Below the pieces are notes generated by a model. It had not been told where the DNA came from. It made no database searches and saw only the letters and a program-made list of their open reading frames with translations. A stretch of 8,198 nucleotides of DNA from an archaeon (GTDB lineage Archaea; Thermoproteota; Nitrososphaeria; Nitrososphaerales; CADDZS01): assembly GCA_021792315.1 (NCBI GenBank), contig JAJYUX010000075.1:1-8198 (forward strand), written 5' to 3'. The position numbers and the translations under genes were made by a program. How positions within the stretch are numbered: the first letter of the stretch is position 1; each line of letters begins with the position of its first letter. Positions 1-5,265 of this stretch are shown here, in pieces.

Positions 1-2
1 CA

Positions 3-122
3 TTGGAAGCGAGTATCTCTTCCCTTCGTAGGAGTTGTGATCGCCGGCTAAGTTCCGATAATACAAACTCTGCAAACTATTTTGCCGATGAACAGCAACT
101 AACTTCAATTATAGGTGCTTAG
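3..122 (+). CDS. Possible 3' end of a gene entering from the left
   Basis: Frame 3 is open from the window edge for 39 codons to a TAG at 120-122. The translation is hydrophilic, with a short helical-looking stretch (LEASISSLRRSCDRR) and the end QQLTSIIGA. No family is recognised. Frame 1 also opens from the edge and reads HWKRVSLPFVGVVIAG before a TAA at 49-51, so the choice of frame is not secure. If real, the gene converges with the radical SAM gene, whose stop is at 149-151. An open run of this length can easily occur by chance. Confidence 0.22.
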   Translation: MEASISSLRRSCDRRLSSDNTNSANYFADEQQLTSIIGA

Positions 123-148
123 GCCGAGAAGTTACAGTTTCCAGAGCA

Positions 149-1417
149 TCAAGCCCTCAATCCAGTGAGATTCTTTTCGTAAGAAAGAGTTTCGAAATTC
201 AATCCAAGCGACTTTGCATATCGATAGGATTCGAGAACCTCTTCGCTTGTTGGATATCTTGCGAGTTCCTTGTATCGTTCTTGGTATCTCTGATCGTTTG
301 GATTACAGGCATAGTCGGGGTGAAACTGATCCATGATGTTCACTGGTACTTCTGGCATATTCTTTGCTATCCAATCGAGAACCGGCTTTGTGCAGCACTC
401 AACGTGGTTTGGCATAATGAGGTGGCGGATCACAATGTCTTCGTTCCAAGTATGGACTATCTCATGATTTCGAGTTACAGTTTCCCAGTACCAAGGTGTG
501 TGGGACAGATTTACAGCGCATCGGCCAGGACCAAATTTGAAGTCAGGCAACCAAATGTCTATCAAACCTCTTAGAATTCGCATCGTATTTTCGGTCACGA
601 AGAAATTCGAGTTGCACAGCTGGGCCACATTGAGTTCTTTGCCGAACCTCGCAGCGTCAGGACTTACCTTCCAGCTAGTGAGAAAGTCCGATTTTGCCTG
701 CGCTATGTAGTTCATGTCCTTTTCAGTTGGTTCTAGTGAACCAATCTGGGCAACTGCCTCTACTATGGTGTTGAGATGAATTGTTGGTTCCCCGCCCACC
801 CAGTTGATGTTATGACATCCATCTGAGCCGAGCTCCCAGGCCATGTGTGCAACCTGTTTTGATGTTACCAGTATTCCATTGTTCTTGTCGCGGCTGATGT
901 CGCCATTCTGACAAAAACAACACCGCATATTGCAACTCGTGAAGAAAATTGTACCCGATCCCATGTAGCCCCTGAATATCAGTTCTTCTCCCTGATGATG
1001 AAAATAGCTGGCAACGCGAGAGTTAGATTCAAGCTGACAGGTGCCATGTTCTTCGCCAGTAAGTCGATCTACTCTGCAATTCCACCTACAAATGTTGCAG
1101 TGTCTCAACATGCGATTCACAAGCTCAACACTCACATCAATAAGGGAAGGATTGGCTTTTGGAAGATCCTCGAGCTTAGTCTCTCGCTTCCAAATCCTGT
1201 CTCGAAGATCAAAGAGGATCTGAGTAAGACGCGCGTGTTCTTTCCAGAGCTCATCCTCCATTGCATCGTGCAGATTGGAAATCCCCGATTCCACTCTGGC
1301 CGAAATCAGGTACTTTGCAGGCATTTTGTTAGTTGATACGGAATAATACCAAGGCAGATTCTTCGATAGGCGATTCCAGATCCACAGGTTAGCATACCTG
1401 TTCGATTCTTTGCTCAA
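149..1417 (-). CDS. PflX-like radical SAM protein (COG1313 type)
   Basis: This 422-residue cytoplasmic iron-sulfur protein resembles the pyruvate-formate-lyase-activating-enzyme homologue family PflX. The radical SAM cluster motif is FFTSCNMRCCFCQNG, with cysteines 162, 166 and 169 in CX3CX2C spacing. A GGEP SAM-binding motif follows at residues 208-211, then a typical NSNFFVTENTMRIL and LPDFKFG segment around 269-296. Upstream, CNICRWNCRVDR (C107, C110, C114) and C127 reproduce the cysteine-rich segment that precedes the core in this family, perhaps for a second metal site. Between GGEP and NSN there are about 55 residues, seemingly longer than in the short members I recall. The start is a TTG at 1415-1417. 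The first in-frame ATG is at 1322-1324, but residues 7-31 (YANLWIWNRLSKNLPWYY) look like folded protein, so the longer form is preferred. TTTAGTA near 1446-1452 could be its TATA box. The substrate is unknown, and no neighbour suggests a partner. Confidence 0.9.
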   Translation of the reverse strand: MSKESNRYANLWIWNRLSKNLPWYYSVSTNKMPAKYLISARVESGISNLHDAMEDELWKEHARLTQILFDLRDRIWKRETKLEDLPKANPSLIDVSVELVNRMLRHCNICRWNCRVDRLTGEEHGTCQLESNSRVASYFHHQGEELIFRGYMGSGTIFFTSCNMRCCFCQNGDISRDKNNGILVTSKQVAHMAWELGSDGCHNINWVGGEPTIHLNTIVEAVAQIGSLEPTEKDMNYIAQAKSDFLTSWKVSPDAARFGKELNVAQLCNSNFFVTENTMRILRGLIDIWLPDFKFGPGRCAVNLSHTPWYWETVTRNHEIVHTWNEDIVIRHLIMPNHVECCTKPVLDWIAKNMPEVPVNIMDQFHPDYACNPNDQRYQERYKELARYPTSEEVLESYRYAKSLGLNFETLSYEKNLTGLRA

Positions 1418-1754
1418 TCCACCTGATTGTTTTGCCTTGCCCTGTACTAAAGCCCGTCAGATGATCTTCAATTTTGATAACAACATTTCAGCATGTTGTT
1501 CCCAATCGGTCAATTTGGTTTTGGAGGACCGCCTCAATATCACTTTTGATGTGACAGTTTCACAAAGACACCTTTGTATCTGCGCGATGTCATCCATTTC
1601 TGACAGTAGGCTGCCTCGGCTAGAGATTTCATTATGCCTTTAGGTGTTAGAGGCGTCCATCAATGACACAAAATGTGAGCGGGCCCGGTGGGATTTCGTT
1701 AAAGAATTAAGCGAATCTTAATGCGGGATTGCTTGGATTTAAAGTGTGGGCGAT
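1418..1754. other. Intergenic region between the radical SAM gene and the secreted-protein pair
   Basis: No convincing gene is seen. A plus-strand open frame at 1410-1643 has a low-complexity, cysteine-scattered translation and overlaps the 5' end of the radical SAM gene, so I read it as chance. The left part should hold the promoter of the radical SAM gene. The right part holds the terminator-like hairpin of the operon that ends at 1755. Confidence 0.5.
1700..1722 (-). terminator. Weak terminator-like hairpin after the secreted-protein operon
   Basis: ATTAAG (1706-1711) and CTTAAT (1717-1722) pair around a 5-nt loop. Read on the minus strand, the hairpin is followed directly by TTCTTT. It starts about 32 bases past the stop at 1755-1757. 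The stem is short and AT-rich. Archaeal termination depends mainly on T-rich tracts, so this is only a candidate. Confidence 0.3.
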
Positions 1755-2240
1755 CTAATTGCACGGACTTGTGCCATTCCCGTAGTCAGGATTCGTACAC
1801 GCCATCGATCCGGCCTTTGGCTCGATTTGAAGCGTCTTCAAGTTTACCTGAAACGCGCCTAGGTGGGCGGATAGAGTAGACAGTCCAGCATAACTGGTTA
1901 CATTTAGGGCGCTTATACCCAACGGCATATTTCCAAATATACACGAAGTGGCCTTAGATATGTTATCGTACTGGCTTGTAGCAACACCGCAACCTGAGAG
2001 GGCGTAGAGCACGGTGCTGTAAGACATGACTGTAATTGAACTTATTGAACCGTTAGTCGTCGAATACTGGGCGAAGTATTCATAGTTCGGATAGGGAGCA
2101 TGACTCCATACATCGGTCGGAATCGGAGCTACCGTGTCAACTGGTGACATGTTGGCGGAAAAAGCAAGATAACTCGAAGCCCCAAAACCCACAATCAAGA
2201 GCACCGAAAGAACGATTAGCCCCAATTTCCAAGATATCAT
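1755..2240 (-). CDS. Membrane-anchored or secreted protein of unknown function
   Basis: This 161-residue protein is not recognised. It opens with MISWK and a hydrophobic stretch (LGLIVLSVLLIVGFGASSYLA, about residues 6-27), which suits a signal peptide or an N-terminal membrane anchor. The remainder is polar, rich in Ser, Thr, Asn and Tyr, with four cysteines that could form two disulfides outside the cell. Four N-glycosylation sequons (NGS, NIS, NVT, NGT) fit an archaeal surface protein. The ATG at 2238-2240 overlaps the upstream gene's TGA at 2237-2239 as ATGA, which fixes this start and suggests translational coupling. The two products have similar architecture and probably act together at the cell surface, but no function can be assigned. 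Confidence 0.75.
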   Translation of the reverse strand: MISWKLGLIVLSVLLIVGFGASSYLAFSANMSPVDTVAPIPTDVWSHAPYPNYEYFAQYSTTNGSISSITVMSYSTVLYALSGCGVATSQYDNISKATSCIFGNMPLGISALNVTSYAGLSTLSAHLGAFQVNLKTLQIEPKAGSMACTNPDYGNGTSPCN

Positions 2241-2788
2241 ACTTTACTCATCCACTCCTGCCAAGAGTTCCAAGATATCTGGAATATTCTCTGGTATACG
2301 TCTAGGTTGTACACAGTGTACGAAAACTGTGGATAATTCGAGATTCCTGAAGAGATGACAGGTTGGGCATTTACATTATTTGGTGCATTTTGGACCCAAT
2401 TTGCTTGCATTCCAATTGCCTGCGCAGCAAGTGAGTTGCACCCACCAGCTGCAGGACAATCGTTAAGGGTGAAGTAATAAGAAGCTGGTTCATTTGTCGG
2501 ATTACCGCCCACAATTCCGAAACCTGCACTCAAAATGAACATCAGGTTTTGGCCGCATCCGCCAACAAGAACAGTGCATCGAAACGGCTGTGCAGATGAG
2601 GACGAACCAGCATTGACTGTAACTTGCGCACTACTGTGAGGCCCATTAGATTCAGAGTAGCCGTTCACTACCATTGGATGCATTGAGAAACCCAGAACAA
2701 GGACGAGCACAGATAAGGTGATGAAGTACCAGTTTTTCAGGCTATGATTACTGGAATTCATAGTTCGCGATTTAGGAAGCACTTGCAT
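2237..2788 (-). CDS. Secreted protein with paired cysteines, unknown function
   Basis: This 183-residue protein is not recognised. After a polar N-terminus there is a hydrophobic segment at about residues 20-43 (WYFITLSVLVLVLGFSMHPM), consistent with a signal peptide or anchor. A Ser-rich linker follows, then a domain with two close cysteine pairs (CTVLVGGC and CPAAGGC) likely to form disulfides outside the cell. The C-terminus ends in aromatic-rich QRIFQISWNSWQEWMSKV. The ATG at 2786-2788 is preceded by AAAGGGGAT, a plausible ribosome binding site, which favours it over the in-frame ATG nine codons later. Its stop overlaps the start of the next gene by four bases, so the two form one operon. 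Confidence 0.75.
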   Translation of the reverse strand: MQVLPKSRTMNSSNHSLKNWYFITLSVLVLVLGFSMHPMVVNGYSESNGPHSSAQVTVNAGSSSSAQPFRCTVLVGGCGQNLMFILSAGFGIVGGNPTNEPASYYFTLNDCPAAGGCNSLAAQAIGMQANWVQNAPNNVNAQPVISSGISNYPQFSYTVYNLDVYQRIFQISWNSWQEWMSKV

Positions 2789-2814
2789 TTATCCCCTTTG
2801 GGAATGGGACGAAA

Positions 2815-2976
2815 CTATTCAATTTCATCGACTTGTGTCGAATTGTTCTTCTCGTCGTGAAGTACGACAAACCGAAAAAGTCGGTCGATGGACTTTTCCA
2901 GAGTCTCTAGTACAAAATAGGAATTGGAGTAGCTGGTCCATTTGTAAGCTTGGTTCTTGGAATCCCCTAAGCACAC
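2815..2976 (-). CDS. Short ORF, possibly a small protein or a truncated gene end
   Basis: The last 45 or so codons read like a real hydrophilic protein (YKWTSYSNSYFVLETLEKS and then LFRFVVLHDEKNNSTQ), ending 26 bases before the secreted-protein operon. A GTG at 2974-2976 with GGGGTG about 6 bases before it could start a 53-residue product. The frame stays open to an ATG at 3052-3054, but that part lies inside the GC-rich hairpin element and reads as non-protein (many Gly, Arg and Leu). Two readings are possible: a genuine small gene, or the 3' remnant of a gene interrupted by insertion of the GC-rich element. I cannot separate them. Confidence 0.3.
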   Translation of the reverse strand: MCLGDSKNQAYKWTSYSNSYFVLETLEKSIDRLFRFVVLHDEKNNSTQVDEIE

Positions 2977-3002
2977 CTCTCGCACCCCCTTTACACCCCC
3001 GA

Positions 3003-3180
3003 GCCTATGCAGCGGACACCCCCCGACGAGCGATAGCGAAGTCGGCGCCTTCATTCTTGGATGAAGGCTCGAGGAGCAAAGACGGAAGAGGGGATGGATT
3101 TGAGGGGTAGCCCGTAGGGAAGGCTCAAAGACGAGGGTGAATTCTCTCGGAGCGACGAGAAGGGAGACCGCTGCTTAGGC
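3003..3180. repeat. GC-rich element copy 1 with 18-bp terminal inverted repeats
   Basis: The left end GCCTATGCAGCGGACACC (3003-3020) pairs with the right end GGAGACCGCTGCTTAGGC (3163-3180) at 15 of 18 positions. Inside are further local stems: CCGAC/GTCGG (3023-3027 with 3041-3045), a perfect 8-bp GCCTTCAT/ATGAAGGC stem with a 6-nt loop (3047-3068), AGCC/GGCT (3109-3125) and TCTCG/CGAGA (3145-3160). The whole could fold as a multibranched structure closed by the terminal stem. It resembles the element at 3346-3560 read on the other strand. It may be a structured RNA or a miniature mobile element. The strand is undetermined. Confidence 0.55.
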
Positions 3181-3345
3181 GAGAGCTGGAGTAGTATTTG
3201 TGCAGTTTTAGGTCGTTCACGCATGATTATTCTTCAGTAACTTTCACACCTAGCCACACCTCGTAGATGGGGTGTATCTCAAAAACGTCTTCTTTTCTTC
3301 ATAACGCTTCAATCCTTCCTTACTCAATCCCTCCTCTCGGCGAGA

Positions 3346-3560
3346 CCATAGCAGCCGATACCCTTCAGGCTCAGGACTTCGCTTCGGGACAAATTTACCC
3401 CCTCGCCTTCGGCGAGCCGTGTCCGTCGCTTTCGCTCCTCACGGCCTCCCGCTCACATTCGTTCGCTCCCTCCCCCCTCTTTGCGCCTACGCTCGTCCTT
3501 TCGCCTTCACCCCTAACGGGCTCGCTCGCTAAACGCTCGCGGGGGTGTCGGCTGCTATGG
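3346..3560. repeat. GC-rich element copy 2 with 18-bp terminal inverted repeats
   Basis: CCATAGCAGCCGATACCC (3346-3363) and GGGTGTCGGCTGCTATGG (3543-3560) pair at all 18 positions: 17 Watson-Crick and one G-T. Inside is a perfect CTCGCC-TTC-GGCGAG hairpin (3402-3416) and several TCGCTC motifs, the complement of the GAGCGA seen twice in copy 1. Read on the minus strand, internal blocks line up with copy 1 in the same order: the GGTGAAGG, GGAGCGA, GGCGAG and ATTTGT segments. The two copies are therefore diverged and in opposite orientation. The terminal stem differs from copy 1 by compensatory pair changes. Confidence 0.6.
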
Positions 3561-3677
3561 GCGAGCCTTGCTTCGTATCGATTGCTTGAAGTCCTTCAAG
3601 GTGGTTACAATTTGCTACTCTGATTCTTGCTCGGCGTCCTTCTCCCTCCGTTTGCGGATGGGTTTCTCGCGCCCTTT

Positions 3678-3704
3678 GATTGAAATCGATTGATCGATTC
3701 AATC
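3678..3704. repeat. AT-rich hairpin next to the direct repeat
   Basis: GATTGAA (3678-3684) plus TCGA (3686-3689) pairs with TCGA (3694-3697) plus TTCAATC (3698-3704), giving an 11-bp stem with one bulged A and a 4-nt loop. It contains TCGATTGATCG, an 11-base string found again at 7522-7532 upstream of the second 64-bp repeat. It may be a protein-binding palindrome tied to the recombination sites. Confidence 0.45.
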
Positions 3705-3723
3705 GAAACAAAATCTATCCATA

Positions 3724-3775
3724 GCTGTTTGGTTCGATAGTAGCTTTTGCTATCGCTTTTGGAAAATCGAACAGC
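3724..3775. repeat. Nested stem-loop upstream of the first 64-bp repeat
   Basis: GTTCGAT (3732-3738) pairs with ATCGAAC (3766-3772). An alternative outer arm GCTGTT (3724-3729) matches AACAGC (3770-3775). Inside, CGATAG (3735-3740) can pair with CTATCG (3750-3755). No gene is adjacent, so a transcription terminator is unlikely. It belongs with the palindrome-rich flank of the direct repeat. Confidence 0.4.
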
Positions 3776-3858
3776 CTCCTAGTTTCATCTGCTCGACGCG
3801 AGACATTCGATCAAAGTTATCGATCCATCAAATCTATCATTCAATCGATCTGTCGAGT

Positions 3859-3922
3859 TGAGCGTGGAACACCATCCGCATGTCTATACACTGTCCATTA
3901 TGTCCACTTGTCTAGTCTATAC
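3859..3922. repeat. 64-bp perfect direct repeat, copy 1 (candidate attachment site)
   Basis: The segment starting TGAGCGTGGAACACC and ending CTAGTCTATAC is identical over 64 bp to 7635-7698, in the same orientation, 3776 bp apart. The flanks diverge sharply, except that an 8-base GTTTACAA box recurs at the same offset (3947-3954 and 7723-7730) and TGTC followed by an AG-containing spacer precedes both. Inside, GTCTATAC occurs at 3882 and 3915 (33 bp apart) and TGTCCA at 3892 and 3901. It lies in no gene and does not resemble a tRNA 3' end. A site-specific recombination site fits best, given the integrase next to copy 2. Confidence 0.85.
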
Positions 3923-4025
3923 AATGCCTAGTTATCTAGTTCATACGTTTACAACTCACTTTTCTTGTTTTATGTGCGGCTTACCTTGTGGAGCCAGAAC
4001 AAACTGGAATTCCGACGGGTTACAC

Positions 4026-4259
4026 TCAAATCCCTTTCATTTCTTCATCTTGCAAGTAGTCATCTAGGCGTCTGAGAATAATCCCTTTGTTCGTGACGAT
4101 AAGAATCACAGTCGTGTTGTCGAAATCCTCTGCTTCATTTGACATCTTGAGCGATCTGAATGCTTTCTTTGGTAAGATAAGTCTCAGAGAACCACCCTGT
4201 CTAAACACCGATGCAGCCCCTAGCACACGATCGAGTATAACCTTTATCTCTTTAGTCAT
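4026..4259 (-). CDS. AbrB/SpoVT-type small DNA-binding protein
   Basis: This 77-residue protein has the swapped-hairpin AbrB pattern: RQGGSLRLILPKKAFRSL at about residues 16-33, where the G-S-L-R-hydrophobic-P-K signature lies, then a polar turn and the paired strands TVILIVTNKGIILRRL. Such proteins act as dimeric transcription regulators or as antitoxins. No toxin gene is next to it, so the regulator role is likelier. The ATG at 4257-4259 is chosen because a TATATA element at 4290-4296 lies about 30-35 bp upstream, giving a very short leader. The frame continues upstream to 4346 but would run through that promoter. It is divergent from the gene at 4322 and ends 104 bp right of the first 64-bp repeat. 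Confidence 0.75.
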   Translation of the reverse strand: MTKEIKVILDRVLGAASVFRQGGSLRLILPKKAFRSLKMSNEAEDFDNTTVILIVTNKGIILRRLDDYLQDEEMKGI

Positions 4260-4285
4260 ACGGGAGACCCCGTACCTACCGTAAG

Positions 4286-4300
4286 ACAGATATATACGTT
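4286..4300. promoter_or_regulatory. Shared TATA element between divergent regulator genes
   Basis: The 62-bp gap between the ATG at 4259 (-) and the TTG at 4322 (+) contains AGATATATACGT, a symmetrical TATATA core at about 4290-4296. Measured from its centre it is about 28 bp from the plus-strand start and about 35 bp from the minus-strand start, which suits archaeal promoters with short or no leaders. One TATA core may serve both directions, or each gene may use its own edge of it. Either product could repress both genes from here. Confidence 0.55.
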
Positions 4301-4321
4301 TTGACAACCGGATCCGGAAAG

Positions 4322-4729
4322 TTGCCAACCAGTGGATATCGCACAATCACGATCAAGAACTCGGTGTTTGCAAAACTAATAGACGCATATGAGAAGAAGA
4401 AAAGAGATCTGATAATGGAAGATATCAAGAGCTACACAGGATATGCTCAAAAGCTTCTTGAGAAAAGTATTGATCAGGACACTCTGGAGGGGCGGTTTGA
4501 GATTGTTGACAGGTTCGAAAACACAGTGGTCGTTCGAGACTACTACAGAGTAAGGAATGCTCAGGTCGTGATCAAATCGGGGAAGCTCTACTGCGAACTC
4601 GATAAAACAGATGATTGTGACCATGCAGGGTTCGTTCTTTCTGATCCGCAGGTGATAAAGAGAGCAAAGGAGTTAGGAGTGAAATTAAGGAAAGAAGCGC
4701 CGCATTCGCCGCATGCAACTTCGAGTTGA
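4322..4729 (+). CDS. Small conserved-looking protein, possible transcription regulator
   Basis: This protein is 135 residues from the TTG at 4322. The N-terminal GYRTITIKNSVFAKLIDAYEKKK has the strand-then-helix look of a ribbon-helix-helix DNA-binding arm, followed by a charged helix (QKLLEKSIDQDTLEGR). The C-terminal half is a strand-rich unit, FENTVVVRDYYRVRNAQVV to KTDDCDHAGFVLSDPQVIKR, with a polar DDCDH cluster. I recall similar unannotated proteins in Nitrososphaerota but cannot name a family. A TTG 21 bases earlier (4301) would give 142 residues, but it lies only about 7 bases from the TATA core and so upstream of the expected transcription start. The pairing with the divergent AbrB-like gene suggests a regulatory module of the segment between the direct repeats. 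Confidence 0.7.
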   Translation: MPTSGYRTITIKNSVFAKLIDAYEKKKRDLIMEDIKSYTGYAQKLLEKSIDQDTLEGRFEIVDRFENTVVVRDYYRVRNAQVVIKSGKLYCELDKTDDCDHAGFVLSDPQVIKRAKELGVKLRKEAPHSPHATSS

Positions 4730-4889
4730 ATCAACCTCAGCTCCAAGCTCTTTGTTCGTGAAACCGCAAGAAACGGAGAAGGTCGATTCATCAATTATCT
4801 AACGCTTCTTCTATGATGCGTGAGGTATCGCAATTCTGGAATTCGAACGTTTGTATAAAGCAGAAGATTGGCGTGTTCTTGATTATGTT

Positions 4890-5111
4890 CTAACTTGCTT
4901 GTGCCTTCCCATACTTTATCCCAAGATAAAACAGGAGCGCGCTGACAAAACCAGAAAGTAAGGTTACTGTGTCTGATATACCTACTTTATCAGAAGTTTT
5001 CAATTGGATAAATATTAGTGATACAACCGAAAAGACGAAAAGTGCAAGAATTACGAGAATGAAAACTTCTCTGAGAATATCTTCTCTTGATCCGGAATTC
5101 TGAGATTCCAT
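4890..5111 (-). CDS. Small two-helix membrane protein
   Basis: The product has 73 residues: a polar, charged N-terminus (MESQNSGSREDILRE) and two clear hydrophobic segments at about 16-36 (VFILVILALFVFSVVSLIFI) and 47-66 (VTLLSGFVSALLFYLGIKYG), joined by a short polar loop KTSDKVGIS. This is a small hairpin integral membrane protein with no recognised family. The ATG at 5109-5111 has no obvious ribosome binding site. It converges with the gene ending at 4729 and is divergent from the one starting at 5266. Small phage- or plasmid-type membrane proteins look like this, which would suit a mobile segment, but that is only a suggestion. Confidence 0.6.
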   Translation of the reverse strand: MESQNSGSREDILREVFILVILALFVFSVVSLIFIQLKTSDKVGISDTVTLLSGFVSALLFYLGIKYGKAQAS

Positions 5112-5223
5112 TTTGCTACTCAGTTTGCTTTTGCTACTTCGCAGAAAAGTGTAGTCTAACTGATGCCCTTGGGTTCTCAGAACCCGAGGAACCAGGTGCC
5201 TAGGTAACCGAGTTGTATTAGCG

Positions 5224-5232
5224 ATTTATTCT
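5224..5232 (+). promoter_or_regulatory. TATA-like element before the 5266 gene
   Basis: ATTTATTCT lies about 38 bp before the TTG at 5266, which would put transcription start near 5253 and leave a short leader containing GGTGA (5254-5258). Its fit to the archaeal TATA consensus is moderate. Confidence 0.3.
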
Positions 5233-5265
5233 ATTATTGCTCCAAATAATTTTGGTGAATTGAAA

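Larger units (their letters stand above)
2977..3857. other. Gene-free region: GC-rich structured elements, then AT-rich palindromes
   Basis: No credible coding region is present. Open frames on both strands here are shadows of base composition. From about 2960 to 3180 the plus strand passes from C-rich to G/A-rich. From about 3290 to 3560 it is C/T-rich and crowded with short inverted repeats. Two related elements bounded by terminal inverted repeats account for most of it and are listed separately. From 3640 the sequence becomes AT-rich with nested hairpins and four GATC sites leading into the 64-bp direct repeat. Confidence 0.6.

Noticed and set aside
281..1336. Several plus-strand ORFs opposite the radical SAM gene
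   Set aside because: They are shadows of a well-supported minus-strand gene with recognisable motifs.
2835..3110. 91-codon plus-strand ORF
   Set aside because: It overlaps the GC-rich element and the opposite-strand coding-like tail. Its translation is low-complexity and shows no domain pattern.
3000..3600. CRISPR array
   Set aside because: The repeats are inverted, diverged and irregularly spaced, with no regular spacer pattern and no cas genes.
3267..3623. 118-codon plus-strand ORF across the GC-rich region
   Set aside because: The translation is Ser/Leu/Pro-rich and follows the C/T composition. It runs through both arms of the terminal inverted repeat and has no credible start signals.
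3731..3738. GGTTCGAT as a tRNA T-loop
   Set aside because: No acceptor stem, anticodon arm or D arm can be placed around it. No tRNA was found anywhere in the window.
3858..4067. ORF starting at the first 64-bp repeat, and the ORF at 7618-7842 over the second
   Set aside because: The two ORFs read the identical 64 bp in different frames, so the conserved sequence is not conserved as protein.
5171..5185. GGGTTC/GAACCC hairpin as a terminator
   Set aside because: The stem is perfect but only 6 bp. It has no T-tract on either side and sits between two divergent genes, so it is not at any gene end.
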